DNA from: an uncultured Alphaproteobacteria bacterium
Lineage (GTDB): Bacteria; Pseudomonadota; Alphaproteobacteria; HIMB59
Assembly: GCA_902595525.1 (NCBI GenBank)
Contig: CACJQJ010000002.1
Coordinates: 28,640-92,639 of the forward strand
Length of the DNA stretch: 64,000 nt
Direction: 5' to 3'
In this document: piece by piece, positions 25,039 to 32,791 of the stretch
Numbering within the stretch: position 1 is the stretch's first letter
How the letters are laid out: the number at the start of each line of letters is the position of its first letter
The notes under the pieces: model-generated
Databases searched by the model: none
What the model saw: only the letters and a program-made list of their open reading frames with translations
What the model was told of the DNA's origin: nothing
Translations under genes and position numbers: made by a program

Positions 25039-25593
25039 ATGAGTAGAGCAATTACTGAAAATCTTTTTGGTACACACTTCTTTAGCAAGTATTACCTAAC
25101 TATACTAGGAGTGATTTTATTGACTATATCTTCTAAAATTTCTATTCCCTTTTACCCTGTTCCAATGACATTACAAACTTTGGTGGTTTTCTTTATAGCT
25201 GCATCAATGGGCATGATTGGGTTTTATTCAACATTTATTTATGTGGTTTTAGGTGTGCTAGGACTGCCTTTATTCGCTAATGGTGGAGGAATTGGCTACA
25301 TTTTTTCTCCAACATTTGGTTTTTTATACGGAATGGTAATTTCTGCGTTCATAATTGCATATATTCTCAAATCTGAAGTAAAAACAGGTTTAATCAAGTT
25401 ATCGGCTACTATTCTTGCAGGCGCATTTGTTATATTTTTGTGTGGTATTAGTCACCTTTCGTTTTTTGTAGGTCTAGAACAAGCAATAAATCTTGGTTTA
25501 TTGCCATTTTTGTATAGTGAATTTCTAAAGATTGTATTAGCTATAGCTATAATTTTTGTGTTGATTCAAAGAGTTAATCAAAAAAATTCATAA
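25039..25593 (+). CDS. bioY: biotin transporter BioY
   Basis: Membrane S-component that takes up biotin, alone or with an ECF energising module. The 184-aa protein has six membrane segments and the BioY signatures PFYPVPMTLQTL near 36-47, VVLGVLGLPLFANGGG near 69-84 and GFLYGM near 93-98. No bioM/bioN is adjacent, so it may work alone or share an ATPase. Presence of BioY suggests dependence on environmental biotin. It overlaps the convergent HDAC-like gene by 6 bases. Confidence 0.93.
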   Translation: MSRAITENLFGTHFFSKYYLTILGVILLTISSKISIPFYPVPMTLQTLVVFFIAASMGMIGFYSTFIYVVLGVLGLPLFANGGGIGYIFSPTFGFLYGMVISAFIIAYILKSEVKTGLIKLSATILAGAFVIFLCGISHLSFFVGLEQAINLGLLPFLYSEFLKIVLAIAIIFVLIQRVNQKNS

Positions 25594-26496
25594 ATAAGTT
25601 TTACTTACAGTTTCGAATATTGAAAAGTGCCGAGATGCCAATTCTTGTCTATTCTTGCTGTATCCTCCACCTATAACAGTACAAAGAGGTATTTTTTTTT
25701 GTTTGAAATACTCACATACAATTTCATCTCTTTTTTTAATGCCATCATCAGTAAGGTTTAAATTACCTAGATCATCGTTAGAGTGAACATCAACTCCTGC
25801 ATCATAAAAAACAATATCTGGTGTAAAATGAGACTCAATTTGATCAAGCGTTTTTGTGAGGATATTTATATATTTAACATCATCTACTTCATCATCTATT
25901 GGTACATCTAAATTGCTATTTTTTTTGTCAAATGGAAAATTATTTTTACAATGAATTGAACATGTAAAAATATTATCAATATTTTCACAAATAGAAGCAG
26001 TTCCATCACCTTGATGAACATCTAAATCTAATATTAAAATTTTATTTATTTTTTTTTGATTAAGTAAAGTTATCGAGGCATAGGCTAAATCGTTAAATAC
26101 ACAAAAACCAGATCCACAATCTTTAAATGCATGGTGAGTTCCACCTGCTAAATGACATGCAATACCATAATCCAACGCCAATTGAGATGTTTGTAATGTG
26201 CCTTGTATAGCTAGGAAAGATCTTTTAGCTAATTTTTCACTCCACGGTAAATTAATTCTTCTTTCCTGATCTCTTGATAGATTACCTTCTTTAACACTCA
26301 TAACATAATTACGGTTGTGTACTACTTGTACATCATTTATAGGAGCTGACTTACTTTGATGAATTGTTAAATTTGTATATAAATTTGAGTTTTTGATAAA
26401 ATTATATAAATCAGAAAATTTAGTACCAACAAATCTATGGCCCTCTGGTAGAGGAATGTCATAGTTATCATTGTAAACAACATTTAGTTTTTTCAT
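25588..26496 (-). CDS. histone-deacetylase-family amidohydrolase (AcuC/APAH-like)
   Basis: Zinc-dependent deacetylase of the class II HDAC/AcuC/acetylpolyamine amidohydrolase superfamily, cytosolic, 302 aa from the ATG at 26496 (a TTG one codon upstream is less likely). Catalytic elements are intact: the His pair GGTHHAF near 120-126, the zinc ligands D and H in LDLDVHQGDG near 162-171, the second Asp in AGVDVH, and the GGGYS loop with the active-site Tyr. Bacterial substrates include acetylpolyamines and acetylated proteins. It follows a Rossmann oxidoreductase by 12 bases. Confidence 0.88.
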   Translation of the reverse strand: MKKLNVVYNDNYDIPLPEGHRFVGTKFSDLYNFIKNSNLYTNLTIHQSKSAPINDVQVVHNRNYVMSVKEGNLSRDQERRINLPWSEKLAKRSFLAIQGTLQTSQLALDYGIACHLAGGTHHAFKDCGSGFCVFNDLAYASITLLNQKKINKILILDLDVHQGDGTASICENIDNIFTCSIHCKNNFPFDKKNSNLDVPIDDEVDDVKYINILTKTLDQIESHFTPDIVFYDAGVDVHSNDDLGNLNLTDDGIKKRDEIVCEYFKQKKIPLCTVIGGGYSKNRQELASRHFSIFETVSKTYL

Positions 26497-26511
26497 CAAT
26501 ATAAATTTTCT

Positions 26512-27168
26512 TTAATATTCGCTAATCGTAACTATTTCATCAGACTCATATGTAGTTTGATCTAAGTTTTTCTTTACAATATTTGACATTGCTTTAGCTA
26601 CTTTTTTTGCATGAATTGGTCTCATTTTTTTAAGCGGGCCTAAAAATAATGGTGTTAATAGCTTGAAAATTGGAATTCCAATTTTCTCAGCAAGTCTAAA
26701 TTGTACTCTTTTACCTAGTAAAAAAGATGGTCTTAAAATACCAAGGTTATCAAAGTTTAATCTTTTCAACTCTTCTTCAACTAGGCCCTTAAACCTTAAA
26801 TATTCACCTTTATTATTAGGATCAGCAAAACCAGATGAGATATAGACGAAGGACTTAATTGAGTTAGATTTACATATTTTGGCTATTTCCTTAGGCAAAT
26901 CTAGCTCTACCCTTTGATATTCACTTTTTTCAGGAGAGTTTTTCTTTGTTGTACCAATACAAAAAAAACAACAATCAGCAATAATCTGATCTTTAATATT
27001 CTCAACATTTTTTAAATCTGTATTAATAATTTCTAATTTTGGATGTTTTATATTTACTTCAGAACGCGTAAAAATTTTAATGCTGGTATAATATTCATCT
27101 TTGATTAAGTTTTTTAATAAATAACTGCCAACTAAACCAGTAGCACCAAATATCACTGCCGAAGACAT
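26512..27168 (-). CDS. NAD(P)-binding Rossmann-fold oxidoreductase (HTATIP2/TIP30-like)
   Basis: A 218-aa atypical short-chain reductase or epimerase with the GATGLVG nucleotide motif at the N-terminus, a CFFCIGTTKKNSPEKSEYQRVELD segment resembling the HTATIP2/YwnB group (about 70-95), the YISSGFAD strand and a Y-x-x-x-K pair (YLRFK). The C-terminal FLLGKR segment fits. The ATG at 27168 leaves the usual few residues before the Gly motif; 27183 is an alternative. Substrate unknown. Located between the malonyl-CoA-synthetase-like gene and the HDAC-like gene. Confidence 0.8.
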   Translation of the reverse strand: MSSAVIFGATGLVGSYLLKNLIKDEYYTSIKIFTRSEVNIKHPKLEIINTDLKNVENIKDQIIADCCFFCIGTTKKNSPEKSEYQRVELDLPKEIAKICKSNSIKSFVYISSGFADPNNKGEYLRFKGLVEEELKRLNFDNLGILRPSFLLGKRVQFRLAEKIGIPIFKLLTPLFLGPLKKMRPIHAKKVAKAMSNIVKKNLDQTTYESDEIVTISEY

Positions 27169-27216
27169 ATAAAACTTATACATTAATATTATTAAAAAAA
27201 AGAATATTTTTGGGAT

Positions 27217-28713
27217 TTAGGAATATTTTTCTTTTAAAGTATTTTTTTGAACTTTTCCCATGACGTTTTTTGGAAGTTCATCCAACAATATATATTTATT
27301 TGGAATTTTATATTTCACTAAGTGTTTTTTTAAAAAATCTTTAAGATCATTTAAATCTGTAGAATTATTCTTCATAACTATAGCTGCAATAGGTACTTCA
27401 CCTAAATCGTCATTAGGGATACCAAAAACAGCAGACTCTAAAACTAATTCGTGTTGATTAATAATATCTTCAATTTCTTTAGGATAAACATTATATCCGC
27501 CACTTATGATTAAATCTTTATTTCTTCCAGATATGAATAGATATCCATCATTATCAAAATATCCAATATCACCGGTTATAAAAAAACCATCTTTAGTAAA
27601 TGCCTCTTGTGTCTTTTTTGGATTATTTAGATAACCTTTAAATACATTAGGACCATTTATTTCTATTGTTCCAATATCATTTTTTGATTTATTATTATCA
27701 CTTTGAATATTATTTATTCTTATTTTAATATCTTTTAAAGGTTTACCAACTGATCCTGCCTTTCTTTCCCCATCACAAGGATTAGAGGCATTCATATTAG
27801 TTTCAGTCATACCATATCTCTCTAATATTTGATGACCGGTTACTCTATAAAAATTTTTAAATGTTTGATTTAACAATGGAGCACTTCCAGATATAAATAA
27901 TCTCATATTTTGTGTTAATTTCTTATCTAGTCTTTTGTCATTCAACAATCTCGTATAAAAAGTTGGAACACCCATCATCAGAGTTGAATAATTAAATGCT
28001 TCAATAATTGAGTCTGTATTAAAATTTTTTATAAATCTAATAGTAGCCCCACTTATCATGGAGGTATTAATAGCAACAAACAATCCATGAGTATGATAAA
28101 TTGGAAGTGAATGGATTAAAGTATCATTGCGATTTATATTCCATAAATTTATTAGTTCTTGAGCATTTGAAACTAAATTTTGTTCAGTTAACATAGCACC
28201 TTTAGGTTTTCCTGTAGTCCCAGATGTATATAAAAGTGCCGCTAAATCATTATATGTTCTTTTTGATGGTTCAAAAAAACTATCAAGGTTTTCTAAACCA
28301 TCAGTAATCTCTCCAACTCCGTTTGCATTTAAAGATAAAATTCTACAGCCAATTTCATCGCAAAATGGCTTTAAACTATCTATTTCTGATTTATCACAGA
28401 TAAGAAAAGATGGTTTTGAGTCCTTTATAAAATAAATTGTTTCATTAACTGTATAGCTTGTATTAAGTGGAAAAAAAACTGACCCAGTAAGAATAGATGA
28501 TAAATAAAGAGCTAAAGTCTCTTTACATTTGGCGGACTTTACAAGAATGTGACTTCCTGATTTTAACCCTAACTTTGATAATTTGTGAGAAATTTTTGAT
28601 GCAAGAATTATGAAATTTTTATAAGTAATCTCGGATCCATCATCTAATATTAAAAAAGTTTTATTATTGTCTAAATTAGTTTCAACAATATTTGAATAGA
28701 GTGAGTCTGTCAA
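27217..28713 (-). CDS. matB: malonyl-CoA synthetase-like acyl-CoA ligase
   Basis: ANL-superfamily enzyme (AMP-forming) that should activate a short acid, probably malonate, to its CoA ester in the cytosol. The 498-aa protein contains the AMP-binding P-loop YTSGTTGKPKG near 162-172, the ERYGMTETNM motif near 295-304 followed by a MatB-like NPCDGERKAGSVGKPL segment, GDIGYFDNDGYLFISGR near 385, and the catalytic Lys near the C-terminus (PKNVMGKVQK). The start appears to be TTG at 28713, without a good ribosome binding site. It lies 84 bases after the binding-protein gene, with a hairpin between them. Confidence 0.82.
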   Translation of the reverse strand: MTDSLYSNIVETNLDNNKTFLILDDGSEITYKNFIILASKISHKLSKLGLKSGSHILVKSAKCKETLALYLSSILTGSVFFPLNTSYTVNETIYFIKDSKPSFLICDKSEIDSLKPFCDEIGCRILSLNANGVGEITDGLENLDSFFEPSKRTYNDLAALLYTSGTTGKPKGAMLTEQNLVSNAQELINLWNINRNDTLIHSLPIYHTHGLFVAINTSMISGATIRFIKNFNTDSIIEAFNYSTLMMGVPTFYTRLLNDKRLDKKLTQNMRLFISGSAPLLNQTFKNFYRVTGHQILERYGMTETNMNASNPCDGERKAGSVGKPLKDIKIRINNIQSDNNKSKNDIGTIEINGPNVFKGYLNNPKKTQEAFTKDGFFITGDIGYFDNDGYLFISGRNKDLIISGGYNVYPKEIEDIINQHELVLESAVFGIPNDDLGEVPIAAIVMKNNSTDLNDLKDFLKKHLVKYKIPNKYILLDELPKNVMGKVQKNTLKEKYS

Positions 28714-28738
28714 AGTATATCAACGGAGTAATTAGGTT

Positions 28739-28761
28739 GGCCCTGCAATATATACAGGGCC
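28739..28761 (-). terminator. hairpin between the binding-protein gene and matB
   Basis: GGCCCTG and CAGGGCC form a 7-bp G+C-rich stem around a 9-base AT loop, striking in such AT-rich DNA. On the minus strand it follows the binding-protein stop by about 36 bases. No strong T-run follows on that strand, so it may be a pause, attenuation or mRNA-stabilising site. The arrangement parallels the hairpin between ugpB and ugpA. Confidence 0.5.
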
Positions 28762-28797
28762 TAATAAATAAAATAAAAAATCTAGATTATCCTAGGA

Positions 28798-29799
28798 TTA
28801 TGGTAACCATTTCTCCCAAGTAGATTTATTGTTTGCTTTCCATTCAGCAACAACATCATTAAGTTCACCACCTTCACGAACTTTAACGAGCATAGCTGCT
28901 TGATCTGCATTTGATAATGCCATTTTACCAAAGAATTCAAGTGCTTTTTGGTTTTCCGGTTTAGCAAATGTATCAGGATTACCGTAGTTCATTGGATAGT
29001 CAACAGCCCAACCTGTTGCTGGCCAATAGTCAGCTCCACAAGTTTCCCAGTTGTTTGCCTCGGTAAAGGTATCACAAGTTTTATTTGGAGCTAATTTTAC
29101 ACCTACTAATTCGTTAACACCAAAGAACCAATGAGGCTCCCAAAGATACATTAAGAAAGGTTCACCTCTATCGTACATACCTTGCGCTTCAGCAAGAGCA
29201 GCTGTTTCAGTTCCTAATTCATCAGCAACAAAGTCTAAACCAAGTAGGTCTAATCTTTTTTGATCATGACAGTTCCAACCAGCAACTGGACAACCAATTA
29301 ATCGACCTTTACCACCAGACTCCATAGTCGCAAAATCTTCTTTGAATTTATTTAAATCAGCATAGCTTGAAAAATCTGGATTTGCATCAGCCCAATATTT
29401 TGGAACATAATAATCTGACATACCAGTAATACCAACAGTTCCAAGTAATTTTACACTTCCATCACCAGAGTAAGTCATTTTAACTTCCCCACCATGAATT
29501 AAGTCGCCATTTAACATAACATCATCAGCTTCAGCGTAACTAGGCCATGACTCACATGCAAAATCAATATCACCTGCAGCAATAGCTTCCCACAAGCCAG
29601 TTCCTGAGGCAAATACGATTCTATCAATTTCGTATCCTAATTCATCTTCAAGAATGCTTACAGCTACTTGACATGAAATCTCTCCACCTGTCCAGTCAGC
29701 GATGGCTGCTAATAATTTTTCGGCATTAGCTTTACTGAATGTTGCGGTAAAAAGAATAGAGGATAGAATAAAAGTAATAATTGTTTTAGATATTCTCAT
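28798..29799 (-). CDS. glycine betaine/TMAO-type periplasmic binding protein (TmoX/OpuAC-like)
   Basis: Periplasmic receptor of a quaternary-amine ABC importer, 333 aa, signal peptide cut after ANA near residue 26. It is rich in tryptophan (W36, W70, W85, a WEPHWFF cluster near 220 and more), as expected for aromatic-box binding of trimethylammonium-like ligands, and has several Cys that may pair (C43, C82, a GCPVAGWNC pair). The WTGGE and ACESWPSY segments resemble TMAO- and betaine-binding proteins of marine bacteria. Preceded by GGGAGG. Permease and ATPase are encoded about 7-8 kb away, with enzymes between. Confidence 0.85.
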   Translation of the reverse strand: MRISKTIITFILSSILFTATFSKANAEKLLAAIADWTGGEISCQVAVSILEDELGYEIDRIVFASGTGLWEAIAAGDIDFACESWPSYAEADDVMLNGDLIHGGEVKMTYSGDGSVKLLGTVGITGMSDYYVPKYWADANPDFSSYADLNKFKEDFATMESGGKGRLIGCPVAGWNCHDQKRLDLLGLDFVADELGTETAALAEAQGMYDRGEPFLMYLWEPHWFFGVNELVGVKLAPNKTCDTFTEANNWETCGADYWPATGWAVDYPMNYGNPDTFAKPENQKALEFFGKMALSNADQAAMLVKVREGGELNDVVAEWKANNKSTWEKWLP

Positions 29800-29932
29800 A
29801 GATTATCCCTCCCATTAAAAGTTTATATTAGCAAAAAATAGTCAAAGTACATATGCAATTTATTCATCAATAGGTAACAAAACCCTATGAAATATGTTTT
29901 TTTATAGTTAATTAAGTGTAATACTATCCAAA

Positions 29933-30820
29933 ATGATGAAAACTAAAGTATTTCTTACATGTGCTGTTAATGGATCCGGTGACACTGCATCAAAACATCC
30001 TGATCTTCCAAAGACTCCAAAACAAATAGCAAAATCCGCAATAGAGTCTGCTCAAGCAGGTGCATCTATAGTTCATATTCATGTCAGAGAGGAAGATGGA
30101 ACACCTAGTCGAAAATTTGAATTTTATAAGGAAGTAGTTGAAATAATTAGATCGAGTGACACTGATGTAATTATTAATTTAACAACCGGTATGGGAGGTG
30201 ATTTAGATATAGGTGAAGGAGATAACCCAATGGATTTTGGTCCATATACTGATATGGCTAATATTATGGAAAGAATATCTCATGTAGAGGAATTACTACC
30301 TGAAATATGTACACTTGATGCTGGAACTTTAAATTTTGGTGATAGTTCTGTGTTGGCGGTCAATACACCAAATGATTTAAGAAAAGCAGCAAAACGATTA
30401 AAAGAAATTGGAGTTAAACCTGAAGTTGAAGCATTTGATTTAGGTAACATGTGGTTTGGAGCTCAGCTTTATGAAGAAGGACTACTAAGCGACCCTCCCT
30501 TATATCAAATGTGTTTAGGAATTCCTTGGGGAGCTCCAGCAAAAACTACAGCTATGATTGCAATGTTAGATGTCATGCCTAAAAATGCTATTTGGTCAGG
30601 CTTTGCAATTTCAAGAAATGAAATGCCCTTTGTTGCACAAACAGTTTTACTTGGCGGTAATCCCAGAGTTGGGCTTGAAGATAATTTATATTTATCAAAG
30701 GGAAAACTTGCAACTAATCCACAATTAGTTGAGAAGGCAATAAAAATAGTTCATGAGTTGGGCTCCTCTATTATGAGTCCCCAAGAGACAAGAGATTATT
30801 TAAAGCTAAAAAAAACCTAA
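29933..30820 (+). CDS. beta-keto acid cleavage enzyme (BKACE, DUF849)
   Basis: Zn-dependent enzyme condensing a beta-keto acid with acetyl-CoA to yield acetoacetyl-CoA and an amine or acid fragment. The 295-aa protein has the BKACE fold start FLTCAVNGSGDT, the zinc pair HIH (residues 48 and 50, close to H46/H48 of the characterised Kce), an INLTTGMGGD strand near 105-114 and later conserved blocks (FGDSSVLAVNT, WSGFAISRNEMPF). Known relatives cleave 3-keto-5-aminohexanoate or dehydrocarnitine. It is divergent from the binding-protein gene across 133 bases and overlaps the SDR by 4 bases at the 3' ends. Confidence 0.9.
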   Translation: MMKTKVFLTCAVNGSGDTASKHPDLPKTPKQIAKSAIESAQAGASIVHIHVREEDGTPSRKFEFYKEVVEIIRSSDTDVIINLTTGMGGDLDIGEGDNPMDFGPYTDMANIMERISHVEELLPEICTLDAGTLNFGDSSVLAVNTPNDLRKAAKRLKEIGVKPEVEAFDLGNMWFGAQLYEEGLLSDPPLYQMCLGIPWGAPAKTTAMIAMLDVMPKNAIWSGFAISRNEMPFVAQTVLLGGNPRVGLEDNLYLSKGKLATNPQLVEKAIKIVHELGSSIMSPQETRDYLKLKKT

Positions 30821-31605
30821 TCCATTCTCTCAGTATTTCCATCAATAGAAATTACTTGACCTGAGACTCTAAGGGAATCTTGAGAAATTAAAAAGGAACA
30901 CATTTTTGCTATATCTTCTTCATAAACCCATTGTTTTAAAGAACTCATAGAAACAAAATCTTTTTCAATGGATCTTACAGATCGCTTTAGCATTTTAGCT
31001 TTCGCTTTTATGACTCTCATCATTCTCGCACCTTTAACAGAACCAGGGCATATCGCATTTACTCGAATATTAAATTTTCCTAATTCCATTGCTAAAGTTT
31101 TAGTAATACCAACTAAGGCCCATTTGCTTGCCGCATAAGGAGATCTATTAGGAAAACCATCAATACCAGCTGTGGAGGAAATATTGATTATTGACCCATT
31201 TTTAGATTTCTTAATCATGGGTATCGCATATTTGGTAAAATAAAAGTGACTATTTACATTTACATGTATAGTTTTTTCCCAATCATCAGATTTAATTTTC
31301 TCTAAAGGAGATGTGGGTCCAGCTACTCCAATGTTATTTATAAGTCCATCTATTTTTTTAGTTTTATATGATATTTCTTTATAAAATTTCTTTACCTCAT
31401 ATTCTTTTGAAGCATCGCATTCTGATATAAAGAGTTTCTTATTAAAGTATGAATTTTTTTTTAATTTATTAATGTTTTTTTTATCAATATCACAAGTATA
31501 TACAAAAGCACCTTGTGATAGTAATAATTTTACAGTAGCTAGACCTATTCCAGAAGCACCAGCAGATAAAATAATTTTTTTATTTTTAAGGAAATTATTT
31601 TGCAT
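30817..31605 (-). CDS. short-chain dehydrogenase/reductase
   Basis: Classical SDR, 262 aa from the ATG at 31605 (one codon after a possible TTG). Cofactor motif SAGASGIG near 13-20, NNIG near 90-93, catalytic Ser in ISSTAG near 143-145, Y157 and K161 in YAASK, and the NAICPG motif. The acidic residue in TCDIDKK after the second strand suggests NAD(H). It overlaps the GcvT-like gene by 11 bases, so it belongs to the transporter/molybdoenzyme operon. It could oxidise a beta-hydroxy acid to the keto acid used by the convergent BKACE. Confidence 0.87.
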   Translation of the reverse strand: MQNNFLKNKKIILSAGASGIGLATVKLLLSQGAFVYTCDIDKKNINKLKKNSYFNKKLFISECDASKEYEVKKFYKEISYKTKKIDGLINNIGVAGPTSPLEKIKSDDWEKTIHVNVNSHFYFTKYAIPMIKKSKNGSIINISSTAGIDGFPNRSPYAASKWALVGITKTLAMELGKFNIRVNAICPGSVKGARMMRVIKAKAKMLKRSVRSIEKDFVSMSSLKQWVYEEDIAKMCSFLISQDSLRVSGQVISIDGNTERMD

Positions 31606-32791
31606 CAAAAGAATTACTATTAGGTTTAATGGGAATAGATCTATCTATACCCTTTACAATTTTTTTTTCTTTATCGTAAAAAGGTAAATCCACAACAACT
31701 CCGGTGTGTGAAGAATTATCTGGGAGAATTATTTCTATCTCTTTATTCATATAATCATTTGGTTCATAAAATCTTACATAACCAATTCCTTGTTGTAGAG
31801 TTGGAGACGGTACACCAGCTGTTATGTAACCGACTTGTTTATTATTAATTTTTATTTTACTTCCAGCTTTAGGAACTACTGTTTTACAAGTTATTCCAAA
31901 TAAACAAGTCCTTTTATCTTTTTTAATTAAAGCATCTTTACCGATAAAATCTTTATCCATATTCACAAAATACCCAAGGCCAGCTTCGAAAGGAGTAATT
32001 GTTGTATCTATATCAGTTAAATTTCCAAAAATACCACCCTCAATTCTTCTAATTGTCATGGCTCTAGAGGCAGAAAATTGCATACCATATGGTTTACCAC
32101 ATTCAATAAGATAGTCCCATAGAGCCAAATGGTCTGTTTTAAAACCATCACAAAAAATTTCAAATCCTAATTCATTTGTAAAACCTGTTCTTGAGACATA
32201 TAAAGTTTGCCCTCCTATATCAAAAAAATTGGATGTAAAATAAGGCATATTTTCATCAATCTTTCCATTGGAAGCTAACTTCATGATATCGATTGATGCC
32301 GGACCTTGAATTTGAAGAACTCTAGATTTAGGGTCTTTTATTTGAACATCATAATTTGAACTATGAGCAATAAGCCAATCTTCAAATGGGCCATCTGCTT
32401 GAACGTACCAAAACTTTTCTTCATCAAATCTAAATAAAACTCCATCCATGAAAATTCCACCTTTTGGTGTACAGGCAAGTGCATAATAACCTCTGCCAAT
32501 TTTTGTTTTTGAAATATCTCTTGTCAGCACTTTATTCAAAAAAGAAACTGAGTCTTTTCCTGATATTTCTATCGGTTTTTCTGGAACATCAAATAAAAGA
32601 GCTTTTTGTCTTAAAAGCCAATATTTTTCTGAAGGATCCTCATCAATTTTCATAGGAAAGTATCTTCCTGCATAAACACCTCTGACCATGTTCGAAGTAT
32701 TAGTGCGCTGAATGAATGGAGACTCTTCAAATCTGCGCGAACTAATTTGAATCGTTTGGTTTAGATCAGCTTCTTCTTGTAAATTTCCCAT
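31595..32791 (-). CDS. GcvT/DmdA-like tetrahydrofolate aminomethyl- or methyltransferase
   Basis: T-protein-family enzyme, 398 aa, that should move a methyl or methylene group to tetrahydrofolate. It has the family blocks: SVSFLNKVLTRDI near 81-93, the KGGIFMDGVL block near 110-119 with D116 at the place of the catalytic Asp of GcvT, GFTNELGFEIF near 203-213, RIEGGIFGNLTD, TPFEAGLGYFV, and a C-terminal barrel. DmdA (DMSP demethylase) and dimethylglycine/sarcosine enzymes are relatives; which one it resembles most needs a tree. It begins directly after the molybdoenzyme stop (TAAATG), so the two are coupled. Confidence 0.85.
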   Translation of the reverse strand: MGNLQEEADLNQTIQISSRRFEESPFIQRTNTSNMVRGVYAGRYFPMKIDEDPSEKYWLLRQKALLFDVPEKPIEISGKDSVSFLNKVLTRDISKTKIGRGYYALACTPKGGIFMDGVLFRFDEEKFWYVQADGPFEDWLIAHSSNYDVQIKDPKSRVLQIQGPASIDIMKLASNGKIDENMPYFTSNFFDIGGQTLYVSRTGFTNELGFEIFCDGFKTDHLALWDYLIECGKPYGMQFSASRAMTIRRIEGGIFGNLTDIDTTITPFEAGLGYFVNMDKDFIGKDALIKKDKRTCLFGITCKTVVPKAGSKIKINNKQVGYITAGVPSPTLQQGIGYVRFYEPNDYMNKEIEIILPDNSSHTGVVVDLPFYDKEKKIVKGIDRSIPIKPNSNSFDAK

